Below, in pieces: positions 38,355 to 47,542 of a DNA stretch of 64,000 nt; positions within the stretch are counted from its first letter, which is position 1; every line of letters starts with the position of its first letter. The DNA lies in NCBI RefSeq assembly GCF_000298235.1, contig NZ_BAHE01000015.1, positions 1 through 64,000 on the forward strand, given 5' to 3'. The DNA is from Gordonia namibiensis NBRC 108229. GTDB taxonomy: Bacteria; Actinomycetota; Actinomycetes; Mycobacteriales; Mycobacteriaceae. The notes under the pieces are model-generated. The model did no database searches. It had not been told where the DNA came from and was given only the letters and a program-made list of their open reading frames with translations. The position numbers and the translations under genes are program-made.

Positions 38355-39815
38355 GTGAATCTGCCCAGGCCGGTTCTTCTCGCATCCGGTTTCGCCATCG
38401 TGGGGGTCATCGCACTCGCCCTCCAGGACGTTGTCGTGCCCTGGGGAGCCCAGTTCTGGGGTCTGCTGAACAACCAGATCGATCTCGCCGTGTATCGGCA
38501 GGGTGCTCAGGCGGTCACCGAGGGCGCCAGCCTGTACGACGTCAAGATGATCGGCGACCTCGACTACACGTATTCGCCGTTCTCGGCGCTGCTGTTCACC
38601 CCGCTCGCGTGGATCTCGTTCGACGTGGCGCGATGGTTGTGGACCGCGGGCATCGTGGTCGCCCTCTATCTCGTGGTCATGCTGAGCTTCCGCAGCCTGG
38701 GCCGGTCGGTGAGCTGGCCGCTGCGGGTCATCGCGATGTCGCTCGTCGCGGTGGCGATGCTGCTCGAGCCCGTGCGCACCACCATCTGGTACGGCCAGAT
38801 CAACGTCTTCCTGATGCTGCTCATCCTGGCCGACCTCACCCGTCCAGACACCAGCAGGACCAAGGGTGTGGGTGCCGGCATCGCCGCCGGGATCAAGCTG
38901 ACGCCGCTGATCTTCGCCGGTTACTACGCGGTGCAACGCAACTGGCGTGCGTTCTTCGGTGTCATCGGCGGCTTCGTCATGACGGTGGCGATCGGGTTCG
39001 TCGTCCTTCCGCGTGACTCGTGGGCCTACTGGACCGGCAAGCTGTTCCAGTCCGAACGCGTCGGCTCGGCGCAGCTGCGAGGTAATCAGTCGATCCGCGG
39101 GATGCTCGCCAACCATCTCGACACCGACCACCCGTCGACCCTCCTGTGGGGAGCCCTGGCGCTCACCGCCCTCGTCGCCGGTTTCGCGATCGCCACCTAC
39201 GCCCACCGCAGGGGCCAGGAGTTGCTCGCGATCACCATCGTCGGCATGACCGCATGCGTGGTGTCGCCGATGTCGTGGGGGCACCACTGGGTGTGGTTCA
39301 CCCCGATCGTGGTGATCGGGGTTCACCTGGCCCTCGACCTGAGACGAAGCCAGGTCGAGCGTGGCCTGGCGGCGGTGGGGGCCGTGGCGCTCGTCCTGCT
39401 CGCGTTCGCGTGGCCGACGCACGTCCCGGCGCTCGTGCCCGACGGTTATTACACCGGGCTCTACGTGAAGACGCGGGTCACCTGGCTCAACTGGTTCACC
39501 GTCAGTCCCTATCTGTTCGCGTATGTCGGAATCCTGATCGCGACGGTCGTCGCACTTCGGGTCTTCGGCTCCCGTTCGGCCACCACAGCCGACCCGGCCG
39601 CGGTCATCGCCCCGGGGGTCGCGGCGGCGGTCATCGCCGACGGCGGATTGCCCACCGAGCCGTCGGAGGGCGGGAGTCCGCGGGTCGTCGAACCGTCGGT
39701 ACGGGCCGACGACGAGCTGTTGAACCTGGCCGACGACATGGCCGATGACCTGGTCGGAACCGCCGGCGAGTCGATGGGTGAAGCACCCGAGACCGGGGCG
39801 TCGCCCGCAGTGTGA
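38355..39815 (+). CDS. GT87 family polyprenol-phosphate mannosyltransferase
   Basis: Polytopic GT-C glycosyltransferase of 486 residues, related to the mycobacterial alpha-1,2-mannosyltransferases that decorate lipomannan/lipoarabinomannan and PIMs. About ten helices; the first external loop carries acidic residues (NNQIDLAVYRQGA) and DYTYSPFSALLFTPLAW, typical of GT87. GIKLTPLIF and GNQSIRGML are further family motifs. A cytoplasmic tail of about 80 residues is Pro/Glu/Asp-rich. Start is GTG 38355. The exact linkage made cannot be read from sequence. Confidence 0.85.
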   Translation: MNLPRPVLLASGFAIVGVIALALQDVVVPWGAQFWGLLNNQIDLAVYRQGAQAVTEGASLYDVKMIGDLDYTYSPFSALLFTPLAWISFDVARWLWTAGIVVALYLVVMLSFRSLGRSVSWPLRVIAMSLVAVAMLLEPVRTTIWYGQINVFLMLLILADLTRPDTSRTKGVGAGIAAGIKLTPLIFAGYYAVQRNWRAFFGVIGGFVMTVAIGFVVLPRDSWAYWTGKLFQSERVGSAQLRGNQSIRGMLANHLDTDHPSTLLWGALALTALVAGFAIATYAHRRGQELLAITIVGMTACVVSPMSWGHHWVWFTPIVVIGVHLALDLRRSQVERGLAAVGAVALVLLAFAWPTHVPALVPDGYYTGLYVKTRVTWLNWFTVSPYLFAYVGILIATVVALRVFGSRSATTADPAAVIAPGVAAAVIADGGLPTEPSEGGSPRVVEPSVRADDELLNLADDMADDLVGTAGESMGEAPETGASPAV

Positions 39816-39858
39816 GGCAGGCGCATCCGATGTCACGGGTCGCCGGTACTCTCGACGC

Positions 39859-42465
39859 GTGGCTCTGTATCGCACCTATCGCCCGGCTACCTTCGCCGAC
39901 GTCGTGGGGCAGGAGCACGTCACCGATCCGTTGAGCCGTGCCCTCGACTCGGGGCGCATCAATCACGCGTACCTCTTCTCCGGTCCGCGCGGGTGTGGCA
40001 AGACGTCGTCGGCGCGAATCCTGGCGCGGTCGTTGAACTGTGTCGAGGGCCCCACCTCGCGTCCCTGTGGCACCTGCACGTCGTGCGTGGCTCTCGCCCC
40101 CGGCGGTCCCGGCAACCTCGACGTCATCGAACTCGACGCGGCCAGCCACGGCGGCGTCGACGACACCCGCGAGCTGCGCGACCGCGCGTTCTATGCGCCG
40201 GCCGAGTCGCGCTACCGCGTGTTCATCGTCGACGAGGCGCACATGGTGACCAACGCCGGCTTCAACGCGCTGCTCAAGATCGTCGAGGAGCCGCCGGAGC
40301 ACCTCATCTTCGTGTTCGCGACGACCGAACCCGAGAAGGTGCTGCCGACGATCCGTTCGCGTACGCACCACTACCCGTTCCGTCTTCTCGCCCCGCCGGT
40401 CATGCGCGGGCTGTTGGAGAAGATCTGCGAGCGGGAGGGCGTCACCGTCGCGCCCGAGGTCTATCCGCTGGTCATCCGTGCCGGCGGTGGTTCGCCGCGT
40501 GACTCGCTGTCGATCCTCGATCAGCTCCTCGCCGGCGCCGACGACCAGGGCGTCGCCTACGAGCGCGCCCTCGCACTGCTCGGCGTCACCGACGTCGCAC
40601 TCATCGACACCGCCGTCGAGGCGCTGGCGTCGGCCGACGGCGCAGCGCTGTTCGGCGCCGTGGAGAAGGTCGTCGACGCGGGTCACGACCCTCGACGCTT
40701 CGCGGTCGACCTCCTCGAACGGCTCCGCGACCTGATCCTGCTGCAGGCCGTCCCCGACGCCGCCGACCGCGGCCTGGTCGAGGCACCGGGTGACCAGCTC
40801 GCACGCATGCGGGGCCAGATCGAGACGCTCGGTCCCGCGTCGCTGACACGCTTCGCCGAGATCGTGCACGACGCCCTCGGCGAGATGCGCGGAACCACGT
40901 CGCCGCGACTCCTCCTTGAGGTGATGTGCGCGCGCATGCTGCTGCCCGGAGTGTCGAACGACGACGCGGCCCTGTTGCAGCGGCTCGAGCGTCTGGAGTC
41001 GGGGATCGGCACCACATCGATCCCGGTGCCCGCGAAACCTGCTGAGCCCGAACCGGAACCGAAGTTCGTGCGTCCGTCGCAGCGCAAGGCGATGGAGGAG
41101 GCGAAGGCCGCCGAGGAGGCACGTCGCGCTGCGGCCGAGGCCGCCGAGGCCGACACCCCCGTTGCTCCGCCTGCATCCGCGCCGGTTGCCCCGGCCGCTG
41201 CTCCGCCCCCGATGCCGACCGCACCGGAACCCACCGCACCCGAACCGCCTGCGCCGGTGGCGAAGCCCGTGCCGGCCGAACCGGGGCCGGCCGAACCCGC
41301 CGCCACACCTGCGGTTCCTGAGCCCGAACCGGCCTCGCCCGCCGCGGAGCCGGTTGCTGCCGCACCGCAGGCCGACGCAGCCGCAGCCGTCGAGACCGAC
41401 GACGCGGACATGCTCGAGGAGCTGATCGTCGAGCAGCCCGCACCCGACGCCATCGCCGATCCGGACGCCCTGCCCGATGCTGACGCGCTTCCGGAACCCG
41501 AGGGGCTCGATCTCGGGGATCTCGACACCGGGACGACCGACACCGAGACTCCCGAAGTCGACGCTGCTGCACCGACTCTCGACGTCCCCTGGGACGAACC
41601 CGAAGCGGAGCCCGCCACGCCGGCGCAGCCGGTTGCCGAACCCGTACGCCCGGCGGTCCGGAACGGCGGAACCCCCACGGCGCCGGAACCGCCCTCGCGT
41701 GCACCCGTGGCCGAACCGGCCCCGAAGCCGACCCGGGAACCTGTGGCCGAGCCGGCTCCGTCGGCCTACTCCGACGACATCCCGTTGCCGGATGAGCCGG
41801 TTGACGAGTACTCGGTTCCGCCGCCCGATGCGATGCCGGCCCGGGCGAAGCGCCCCGCGCCGGAGCCCGAACCGGAACCGGAACCAGAACCGGTTACCCC
41901 GGGCGGGCTCGACGCCGACGCGATCCGCAAGCGCTACCCGGAGATCCGGGCCGCGGTGCGGGAGCGTTCCAAGAGTCTCGAGCCGATGCTGTCGGCGGCG
42001 GTCATCGCCGACCTCGAGGGCACGACGGTGGTGCTCGGACACCCGGTCGAGGTGCTCGTCGGACGACTCTCGGCGCCGCACGCGGTCACGATCATCCGCG
42101 AGGCTCTCGCGGAGGTCTTCGGCACACCGCTGGACGTGCGGACGGTGCACCAGGCCCCGGGCACGGCGGTCGCGCCGTCGGCGGCCGCCGGCGCACAGTC
42201 AGCGAAACAGCAGGCCAAGCCCCGGCAGTCGTACTCACGCCCAAGTCGGTCCCGTGACCAGTCGGCGGCCGCGCCGCCGCCGCCCGAGCCGGTGGCCGAG
42301 CCGGAGGAGCCCGAACCGCCTCGTGCGGACGAGGACATCCCCGACGAGGAGCGAGCCGAGATGGTCGCCGACGCGCGTACCGGGGCGCCCGAGCAGCGCC
42401 TCGACCCAGATCAGGTCGCGCTCGAACTCCTCAAGTCCGAGCTCGGGGCACGGCCGATCGAGTGA
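39859..42465 (+). CDS. dnaX: DNA polymerase III subunits gamma/tau
   Basis: Clamp-loader ATPase of 868 residues from GTG 39859 (VALYRTYRPATFADVVGQEH). Walker A GPRGCGKT is at 42-49, four zinc cysteines follow (NCVEGPTSRPCGTCTSC), then the DEAH box and the sensor TTEPEKVLPTIRSR. Residues about 394-682 are a low-complexity Pro/Ala/Glu linker, and a tau-like C-terminal domain resumes at about 682 (AIRKRYPEIRAAVRERSKS). A further Pro/Glu-rich stretch precedes the C-terminus. No obvious slippery site for a separate gamma product was found. Downstream is the VanX-like gene, 32 bases away. Confidence 0.95.
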   Translation: MALYRTYRPATFADVVGQEHVTDPLSRALDSGRINHAYLFSGPRGCGKTSSARILARSLNCVEGPTSRPCGTCTSCVALAPGGPGNLDVIELDAASHGGVDDTRELRDRAFYAPAESRYRVFIVDEAHMVTNAGFNALLKIVEEPPEHLIFVFATTEPEKVLPTIRSRTHHYPFRLLAPPVMRGLLEKICEREGVTVAPEVYPLVIRAGGGSPRDSLSILDQLLAGADDQGVAYERALALLGVTDVALIDTAVEALASADGAALFGAVEKVVDAGHDPRRFAVDLLERLRDLILLQAVPDAADRGLVEAPGDQLARMRGQIETLGPASLTRFAEIVHDALGEMRGTTSPRLLLEVMCARMLLPGVSNDDAALLQRLERLESGIGTTSIPVPAKPAEPEPEPKFVRPSQRKAMEEAKAAEEARRAAAEAAEADTPVAPPASAPVAPAAAPPPMPTAPEPTAPEPPAPVAKPVPAEPGPAEPAATPAVPEPEPASPAAEPVAAAPQADAAAAVETDDADMLEELIVEQPAPDAIADPDALPDADALPEPEGLDLGDLDTGTTDTETPEVDAAAPTLDVPWDEPEAEPATPAQPVAEPVRPAVRNGGTPTAPEPPSRAPVAEPAPKPTREPVAEPAPSAYSDDIPLPDEPVDEYSVPPPDAMPARAKRPAPEPEPEPEPEPVTPGGLDADAIRKRYPEIRAAVRERSKSLEPMLSAAVIADLEGTTVVLGHPVEVLVGRLSAPHAVTIIREALAEVFGTPLDVRTVHQAPGTAVAPSAAAGAQSAKQQAKPRQSYSRPSRSRDQSAAAPPPPEPVAEPEEPEPPRADEDIPDEERAEMVADARTGAPEQRLDPDQVALELLKSELGARPIE

Positions 42466-42497
42466 CCGTCGGGACGAAGGGCTGGTAGAACGCAGAG

Positions 42498-43193
42498 ATG
42501 CAGATCCGATCGGTCCTACGCCTGGCCGCGGCGCCGGCAGCGGTGGTGGCGGCGCTGACGCTGTCGATGGCTTGTGCCGAGGCGGCTCCCGCCGACCAGC
42601 AGGCCCGCGCGGTCGGACTCGTCGACGTGAAGACCGTCGTCGCGGACGCGGTGCTGGATCTGCGCTACGCGACGACCGACAACTTCGTCGGTGAGCGGTT
42701 GTACCCGCCGAATGCGCGCTGTCTCGTGCACGAGTCGATGGCTCCGGGTCTGAGGACCGCGGCCCAGAAACTCCGGGCCCGCGGTGAGACGCTGGTGTTC
42801 TGGGATTGCTACCGACCGCATTCGGTGCAGCAGAGGATGTTCCAGAAGGTTCCCGACCCGGCGTGGGTCGCCGCCCCCGGACCGTACTCGACCAGCCACG
42901 AAACCGGACGTTCGGTCGACGTGACCCTGGCCGTCCGTGCCCCGGCCTGTCCTGCCCCGCGCAAGGTCGGCAATCTCTGTCGCGTCGACATGGGCACCGA
43001 CTTCGACTCGTTCACCCCACGCGCGACCGCGTATGCGACGCAGGGGGTCTCGACGTCGGCGCAGGCGGCGCGGGCCCGATTGCGCCAGGCGATGGCCGCC
43101 GGGGGATTGACCGTCTACGCCGGTGAGTGCTGGCATTTCGACGGCCCGGGCGCGGACGTGCGCCGGCCGATCGTCGACGTCCCGCTGGTCTGA
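42498..43193 (+). CDS. secreted D-Ala-D-Ala dipeptidase, M15 (VanX-like)
   Basis: Zinc dipeptidase of 231 residues with a signal peptide (VLRLAAAPAAVVAALTLSMA, cleavage near ACAEA-AP). Zinc ligands are in SHETGRSVDVTL (His and Asp) and the final ECWHFDG; an Arg in FWDCYRPHSVQQ completes the site. VanX-type enzymes hydrolyse D-Ala-D-Ala; exported relatives recycle wall peptides. Cysteines in ARCLVH, WDCYRP, PACPAP and LCRVD suggest disulfides outside the membrane. No VanH/VanA gene is near, so resistance is not indicated. It converges on bfaB. Confidence 0.87.
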   Translation: MQIRSVLRLAAAPAAVVAALTLSMACAEAAPADQQARAVGLVDVKTVVADAVLDLRYATTDNFVGERLYPPNARCLVHESMAPGLRTAAQKLRARGETLVFWDCYRPHSVQQRMFQKVPDPAWVAAPGPYSTSHETGRSVDVTLAVRAPACPAPRKVGNLCRVDMGTDFDSFTPRATAYATQGVSTSAQAARARLRQAMAAGGLTVYAGECWHFDGPGADVRRPIVDVPLV

Positions 43194-43226
43194 GACGTCC
43201 CGGGGTGAACGATCCGGGGGCCTGAA

Positions 43227-43264
43227 CGACGAGACCCCGCCGGGCATCCGACGGGGTCTCGTTG
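43227..43264. terminator. bidirectional terminator hairpin
   Basis: Perfect 11-base stem acgagaccccg / cggggtctcgt with a 12-base loop between the convergent VanX-like and bfaB genes. Confidence 0.8.
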
Positions 43265-43278
43265 GTCGAGCGGCAGGC

Positions 43279-44598
43279 TCAGGCGTTCCACCAGGGCCGC
43301 AGCGGGACCTGATGGCCGCCATGGTCGTCGAGCTTGGTGGCCAGCACGTGATGGAGCTGGATGATGTTGCGGTCGAAGCCGATCCGGCAGCCCGCCATGT
43401 AGAGGCCCCACAGGCGAGCGGTGCCCTCGCCGACCTCGGCGACGGCCTCGTCCCAGTGATCGACGAGGTTGATGTTCCAGTCGCGCAGCGTCATCGCGTA
43501 GTGCTCGCGGAAATTCTCCTCGTGGATCACCTCCATGCCGCCGATGTCCTGGAGTTTCGAGATGATCTTGCCCGAACCGGTGAGCTCGCCGTCGGGGAAC
43601 ACATAGCGGTCGATGAACGTGCCGGCCTTGCTGCGGCTCGCGTTGTCGGGTCGGGTGATGCAGTGGTTCAGCAGCATCCCGCCCGGACGCAGTTTGTCGC
43701 GCATGAAGCCGAAGTAGGCGGGGTAGTTGCCGACACCGATGTGTTCGGTCAGGCCGATCGACGACACCGCATCGAAACCGGATTCGGTGATGTCGCGGTA
43801 GTCGCTGTGACGCACCTCGGCGAACTCGGAGAGTCCTTCGTCGACGATGGCCTTCTGCGCCCACTCGGCCTGCTCGGCCGACAGCGTCGCACCGATGGCG
43901 TGCACACCGCGCTTGGCGGCGTAGCGGACCATTCCACCCCAACCGCAACCGATGTCGAGGAGCCGGTCGCCGGGCTTGAGGCGCAGCTTCTCGAAGATGA
44001 GGCGGTACTTGTTGTCCTGGGCGGTCTCGAGCGACGCGTCGCGGTCGGGGTAGACCGCACACGTGTAGGTCATCGACGGACCGAGGACCCACTCGTAGAA
44101 GGTGTTCGAGACATCGTAGTGGTAGTGGATGACCTCGGCGTCACGAGACTTGCTGTGGCGCAATCCTTCCGCGAATCGACGCCAGCGCGGCACGGCCTCC
44201 TGCGGCGGCGGGGCGATCGGCTTGAAGTGTTCGATGCCGAGCGAGCGCGCGATCTGGGCCAGGGCCAGCGGCGACGGACGATGGAAGTCCAGATCGCTGG
44301 CGAGCGCCTTCAGTGCGGGGTACGGGTCGCCGGGGTGCGCGCCGACGAGTTCGAGGTCGCCGGCGATGTAGGCGCGGGCCAGGCCGAGATCGCCGGGCGC
44401 CGTGACGAGGTAGGTGGTGCCGCGCGGGGTCTTCAGGTTGAGGCCGTACTGGGCGTCGGCCGGGCCTGCGCTGCTGCCGTCGTACGCCGAGATCCGGATG
44501 GACAAGTTGCCGCCCAGGAGGGTCTCGAAGATCTCCGACAGGGACATCTTCCCGGTCTGGGATTCCGCACCGGTCGGTGCGTCTTTGAATGTCGTCAT
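43279..44598 (-). CDS. bfaB: BfaB-type fatty-acid methyltransferase (CFAS family)
   Basis: SAM-dependent enzyme of the cyclopropane fatty acid synthase family, 439 residues. SAM motif LLDIGCGWGGMVRYAAKRG, substrate motif HYHYDVSNTFYEWVLG and SSIGLTEHIGVGNYPAYF are visible. With the FAD oxidoreductase encoded just upstream it matches the BfaA/BfaB (TmsA/TmsB) pair that turns oleate into 10-methylstearate: BfaB adds a methylene at C10 and BfaA reduces it. ATG 44598 overlaps the bfaA stop by four bases. M. tuberculosis Rv3720 occupies the same place. Confidence 0.88.
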   Translation of the reverse strand: MTTFKDAPTGAESQTGKMSLSEIFETLLGGNLSIRISAYDGSSAGPADAQYGLNLKTPRGTTYLVTAPGDLGLARAYIAGDLELVGAHPGDPYPALKALASDLDFHRPSPLALAQIARSLGIEHFKPIAPPPQEAVPRWRRFAEGLRHSKSRDAEVIHYHYDVSNTFYEWVLGPSMTYTCAVYPDRDASLETAQDNKYRLIFEKLRLKPGDRLLDIGCGWGGMVRYAAKRGVHAIGATLSAEQAEWAQKAIVDEGLSEFAEVRHSDYRDITESGFDAVSSIGLTEHIGVGNYPAYFGFMRDKLRPGGMLLNHCITRPDNASRSKAGTFIDRYVFPDGELTGSGKIISKLQDIGGMEVIHEENFREHYAMTLRDWNINLVDHWDEAVAEVGEGTARLWGLYMAGCRIGFDRNIIQLHHVLATKLDDHGGHQVPLRPWWNA

Positions 44599-45995
44599 TG
44601 GCGTTTCACCGCTTTCGCATAGAGGTCCAGAAGGCGGCCGCGGGGGTCGTACCGCTTCTTCAGGAGCCGATAACTCTCTCCGCCGTAGAGTTCGTCGAAC
44701 TCTTCCGGCTCGTAGAAACTTTCCGAGTACAGCGACTTGTGGCCGTCGAGTTCGGCGACCTTGCGTTCGATGATCTTGTTGGTGTGCCCGGGATCGCCCG
44801 GGGTGACCGGCACGGCCGACCAGAAGCCGACGTTGACGTAGGTGCGCCGCGGTTCGAGCGGATAGAGCGGCCACGGGCGCGCCGGATCCGAAGCCGGCAG
44901 GGCCGGTTCGCGAAGACGCAGCGGGCACAACCAGATCGGTTCGATCGGGATGTTGCCCAGGAACCATTCGACGTAGTCGGTGGTGCGCTCGATCGGCACC
45001 TCGATGTCCTGGACGACCCGCTCACCCGGAGGGAGGCCCTTGCGCGCGTTGAGGCGGTCGCCGATGTCCCAGCGCTGGTCGAGTCCGATCAGCTTCCAGT
45101 AGAAGCTGCTGCGCAGGTAGCGCTTCGGCCACCAGCGGCGGATCTTCGGGTTCTGGGCCCCGAAAGCACGTGAGCACCAGAACCAGTCGGTGTCCCAGCG
45201 CCAGAGGTAGTCGTGGATCGTCAGACGGTCGGTGGTCTTGTTCTGGATCGACCGGTAGAAGATGTCCATCCCGGTGTAATCGCTGACCGGGCCCTCCTCG
45301 TCGGTCTGGCGTCCGAGCGTGAGGTAGGACTCGTTGGCGGAGAACACGACTCCGTCGAGATAATCGACCTGTTCGCCGTCGTAGGTCTTCTCGGTGACGA
45401 TGGTCTCCATCGTCGCCTGCAGCTCGGCGATCGAGGTGAACCGCACGTGACGCAGCGCCACGTAGGGCTTCACCGGCTCCAGCTCGATGCGCAGGCGGAC
45501 CGAATAACCCAGCGTCCCATAAGAGTTGGGGAAGCCGAAGAACAGGTCGGCGTGTTCGTTGGTGGGCGTCGCGGTGATGATCTCCCCGTCGCCGGTCAGG
45601 ATGTCGATCTCCGACACCGACTCGTGCGGCAGCCCGGAACGAAACGACGTGCTCTCGATGCCGAGGCCGGTCACCGCGCCGCCGAGGGTGATCGTCTTGA
45701 GTTGCGGGACCACCAGGGGCGCCAGACCATAGGGCAGGGTCGCCGCGACCAGGTTCTCGTAGGTGCACATCCCGGCGACGTCGGCGGTGCGGGCGTCGGG
45801 ATCGACCGAGATCACCCGGTCGAGTCCGGAGACGTCCAGTCCGGGATGTGGATTGGCTGCGCGCTTGCGGAAGAGGTTCGACGTCTTCTTCGCAAGGCGC
45901 ACGGTCGCGTTCGGAGGGATGGCACGATAGCTGGCCAGTAGGGTGGACACCCCCTGGTCAAATGCCTGTCCCCCCATCTCCAAGCCAGAGCTCAC
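44595..45995 (-). CDS. bfaA: BfaA-type FAD-binding oxidoreductase
   Basis: FAD_binding_4/PCMH-type flavoprotein of 466 residues. FAD-binding features include VDPDARTADVAGMCTYENL and PQLKTITLGGAVTGLGIEST, followed by FGFPNSYGTLGYSVRL. In the BfaAB pathway it reduces the 10-methylene intermediate to the 10-methyl acid (tuberculostearic acid type). Start is GTG 45995 (VSSGLEMGGQAFDQG); it overlaps bfaB by four bases, so the pair is cotranscribed. Divergent from the SRPBCC gene. Confidence 0.88.
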   Translation of the reverse strand: MSSGLEMGGQAFDQGVSTLLASYRAIPPNATVRLAKKTSNLFRKRAANPHPGLDVSGLDRVISVDPDARTADVAGMCTYENLVAATLPYGLAPLVVPQLKTITLGGAVTGLGIESTSFRSGLPHESVSEIDILTGDGEIITATPTNEHADLFFGFPNSYGTLGYSVRLRIELEPVKPYVALRHVRFTSIAELQATMETIVTEKTYDGEQVDYLDGVVFSANESYLTLGRQTDEEGPVSDYTGMDIFYRSIQNKTTDRLTIHDYLWRWDTDWFWCSRAFGAQNPKIRRWWPKRYLRSSFYWKLIGLDQRWDIGDRLNARKGLPPGERVVQDIEVPIERTTDYVEWFLGNIPIEPIWLCPLRLREPALPASDPARPWPLYPLEPRRTYVNVGFWSAVPVTPGDPGHTNKIIERKVAELDGHKSLYSESFYEPEEFDELYGGESYRLLKKRYDPRGRLLDLYAKAVKRQ

Positions 45996-46058
45996 CCGGT
46001 TAGCCTAGGACTTGATCAGTTCGCCCGCCAATCGTTTCGTCCCGAGGAGTGTTCCATC

Positions 46059-46496
46059 GTGGGTCAGGTTTCCGCATCGCAGTCGATCGACATCACCGCC
46101 GCCCCGGACACCGTCATCGGAGCCCTCGCCGACTACAACGACGTGCGCCCGGCGATCCTCCCGGCCCACTACCGCGACTACAAGGTCATCAGTGGCGGTA
46201 ACGGCGACGGCACCGTCGTGCACTGGATCCTGCAGGCCTCCGAGAAGCGGCAGCGCGACGTCCAGGCGACCGTCAGCGTGACCCCGGACACCGTGACCGA
46301 GCGCGACGCCAACTCCACCATGGTGACCACCTACACGGTCGCCCCGTCGGCCGGCGGTTCGCGCGTCACGACCACCACCAGCTGGAAGGGCGCCGGCGGC
46401 ATCGGCGGCTTCTTCGAGAAGACCTTCGCGCCCAAGGCGATCAACCGCATCCAGGCCGAGGTGCTCGGCAATCTCAAGAAGCGCCTCGAGAACTGA
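46059..46496 (+). CDS. SRPBCC family protein, Rv3718c-like
   Basis: A 145-residue START/SRPBCC (polyketide cyclase-like) protein starting at GTG 46059 with a GAGGAG site upstream. The fold is suggested by the pattern QSIDITAAPDTVIGALADY, GDGTVVHWILQ, TTTTSWKGAGG and a long C-terminal helix. These proteins bind hydrophobic ligands; the neighbourhood of bfaAB hints at a lipid but this is inference. Function unknown. Confidence 0.85.
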   Translation: MGQVSASQSIDITAAPDTVIGALADYNDVRPAILPAHYRDYKVISGGNGDGTVVHWILQASEKRQRDVQATVSVTPDTVTERDANSTMVTTYTVAPSAGGSRVTTTTSWKGAGGIGGFFEKTFAPKAINRIQAEVLGNLKKRLEN

Positions 46497-46564
46497 CGTC
46501 ACGGAGGAGGGGTCGGGCCCGGCCCTCGCCGCTCCCGATCCGGGACGGCGTCGACTCGACGCGG

Positions 46565-47431
46565 GTGGTCTTGCGGGCGGGGCCGGAATCCACCGTCGCC
46601 GAGGCACTGCTGGCGTCGCCGAGCCTTGCGGGTCTCGGGATCGAGGAATTGCACGCCCGTGCCGTGGCCGGCGAGATCGTCGATGCCGACGGTCGGCCCG
46701 TCGACCTCGACGCGCCGTCGCGATTGAACGTCTCGCTCTACCTGTACCGCGACCTGCCCGACGAGGTCCCGATCCCGTTCGACGTGCCGGTGCTCTACCG
46801 CGACGAGAACATCGTCGTCGTGGACAAACCGCACTTCCTGTCCACCATGCCGCGGGGGCGGCACGTGACGCAGACCGCGCTGGTCCGGCTACGCCGCGAA
46901 CTGGGCAGCGACACGATCTCGCCGGCCCACCGCCTCGACCGGCTCACCGCCGGTGTACTGCTCTTCACGCTGCGTCCCGAGGTCCGGGCGGCGTACCAGG
47001 ACCTCTTCGCCTCCCGGTCGGCACGCAAGGAGTACCGCGCGCTGGCGCCGGTCGACGAGCGACTCGCCGAGACCGTCACCGTGCGCGACCGGATCGAGAA
47101 AACCGCCGGTGACCTGCGGGCTCGCGTCGTCGATGGCCCGGTCAATGCCATCAGCGACATCGCCCTCGTCGAACAGACCGAACGCGGCGGCGTCTACCGG
47201 CTGGTGCCGCACACCGGACGCACCCATCAGCTGCGGTTGCACATGTCGTCGCTCGGTGTGCCGATCGCGGACGACCCGCTGTATCCCGAGGTCCGGCCCG
47301 AACTCGCGGAGCGCCCGGACCACGGAGACTTCTCGGCCCCGCTACGGCTCGTCGCACATGCTCTCGAGTTCACGGACCCGCTCGACGGAACGGAGCGTCG
47401 GTTCGAGAGCCGTCGCTCGGTGGCGTTCTGA
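46565..47431 (+). CDS. RluA-family RNA pseudouridine synthase
   Basis: Pseudouridine synthase of at least 288 residues. The catalytic Asp lies in SPAHRLDRLTAGVLLF, preceded by VLYRDENIVVVDKP and followed by HTGRTHQLRLHMSSLG, all diagnostic. GTG 46565 is the first standard start codon in this frame, but the frame is open further back to about 46493 and encodes RARPSPLPIRDGVDSTRV, which resembles the usual N-terminus of actinobacterial relatives. The true start may therefore be a non-standard codon such as CTG 46493. Target RNA unknown. Confidence 0.85.
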   Translation: MVLRAGPESTVAEALLASPSLAGLGIEELHARAVAGEIVDADGRPVDLDAPSRLNVSLYLYRDLPDEVPIPFDVPVLYRDENIVVVDKPHFLSTMPRGRHVTQTALVRLRRELGSDTISPAHRLDRLTAGVLLFTLRPEVRAAYQDLFASRSARKEYRALAPVDERLAETVTVRDRIEKTAGDLRARVVDGPVNAISDIALVEQTERGGVYRLVPHTGRTHQLRLHMSSLGVPIADDPLYPEVRPELAERPDHGDFSAPLRLVAHALEFTDPLDGTERRFESRRSVAF

Positions 47432-47450
47432 AAACCGCCCCCGAAATCCA

Positions 47451-47527
47451 CCCCTGACTTCGACCCTCCAGCGAACCGGCGCCGACATATCGTCCGCGGT
47501 GGACTCCTGGAGGGTCGATGTCAGGGG
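47451..47527 (+). terminator. 21-base inverted repeat with T run
   Basis: Arms 47451-47471 and 47507-47527 (cccctgacttcgaccctccag and its complement) pair over 21 bases with one mismatch, around a 35-base loop, and are followed by gttttt. It sits just after the pseudouridine synthase stop and probably ends that transcript. Confidence 0.7.
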
Positions 47528-47542
47528 CGTTTTTCAGCGGCG

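Noticed and set aside
39859-42465. Programmed frameshift in dnaX making a short gamma
   Set aside because: No A-rich slippery heptamer with a following stem was seen in the expected region.
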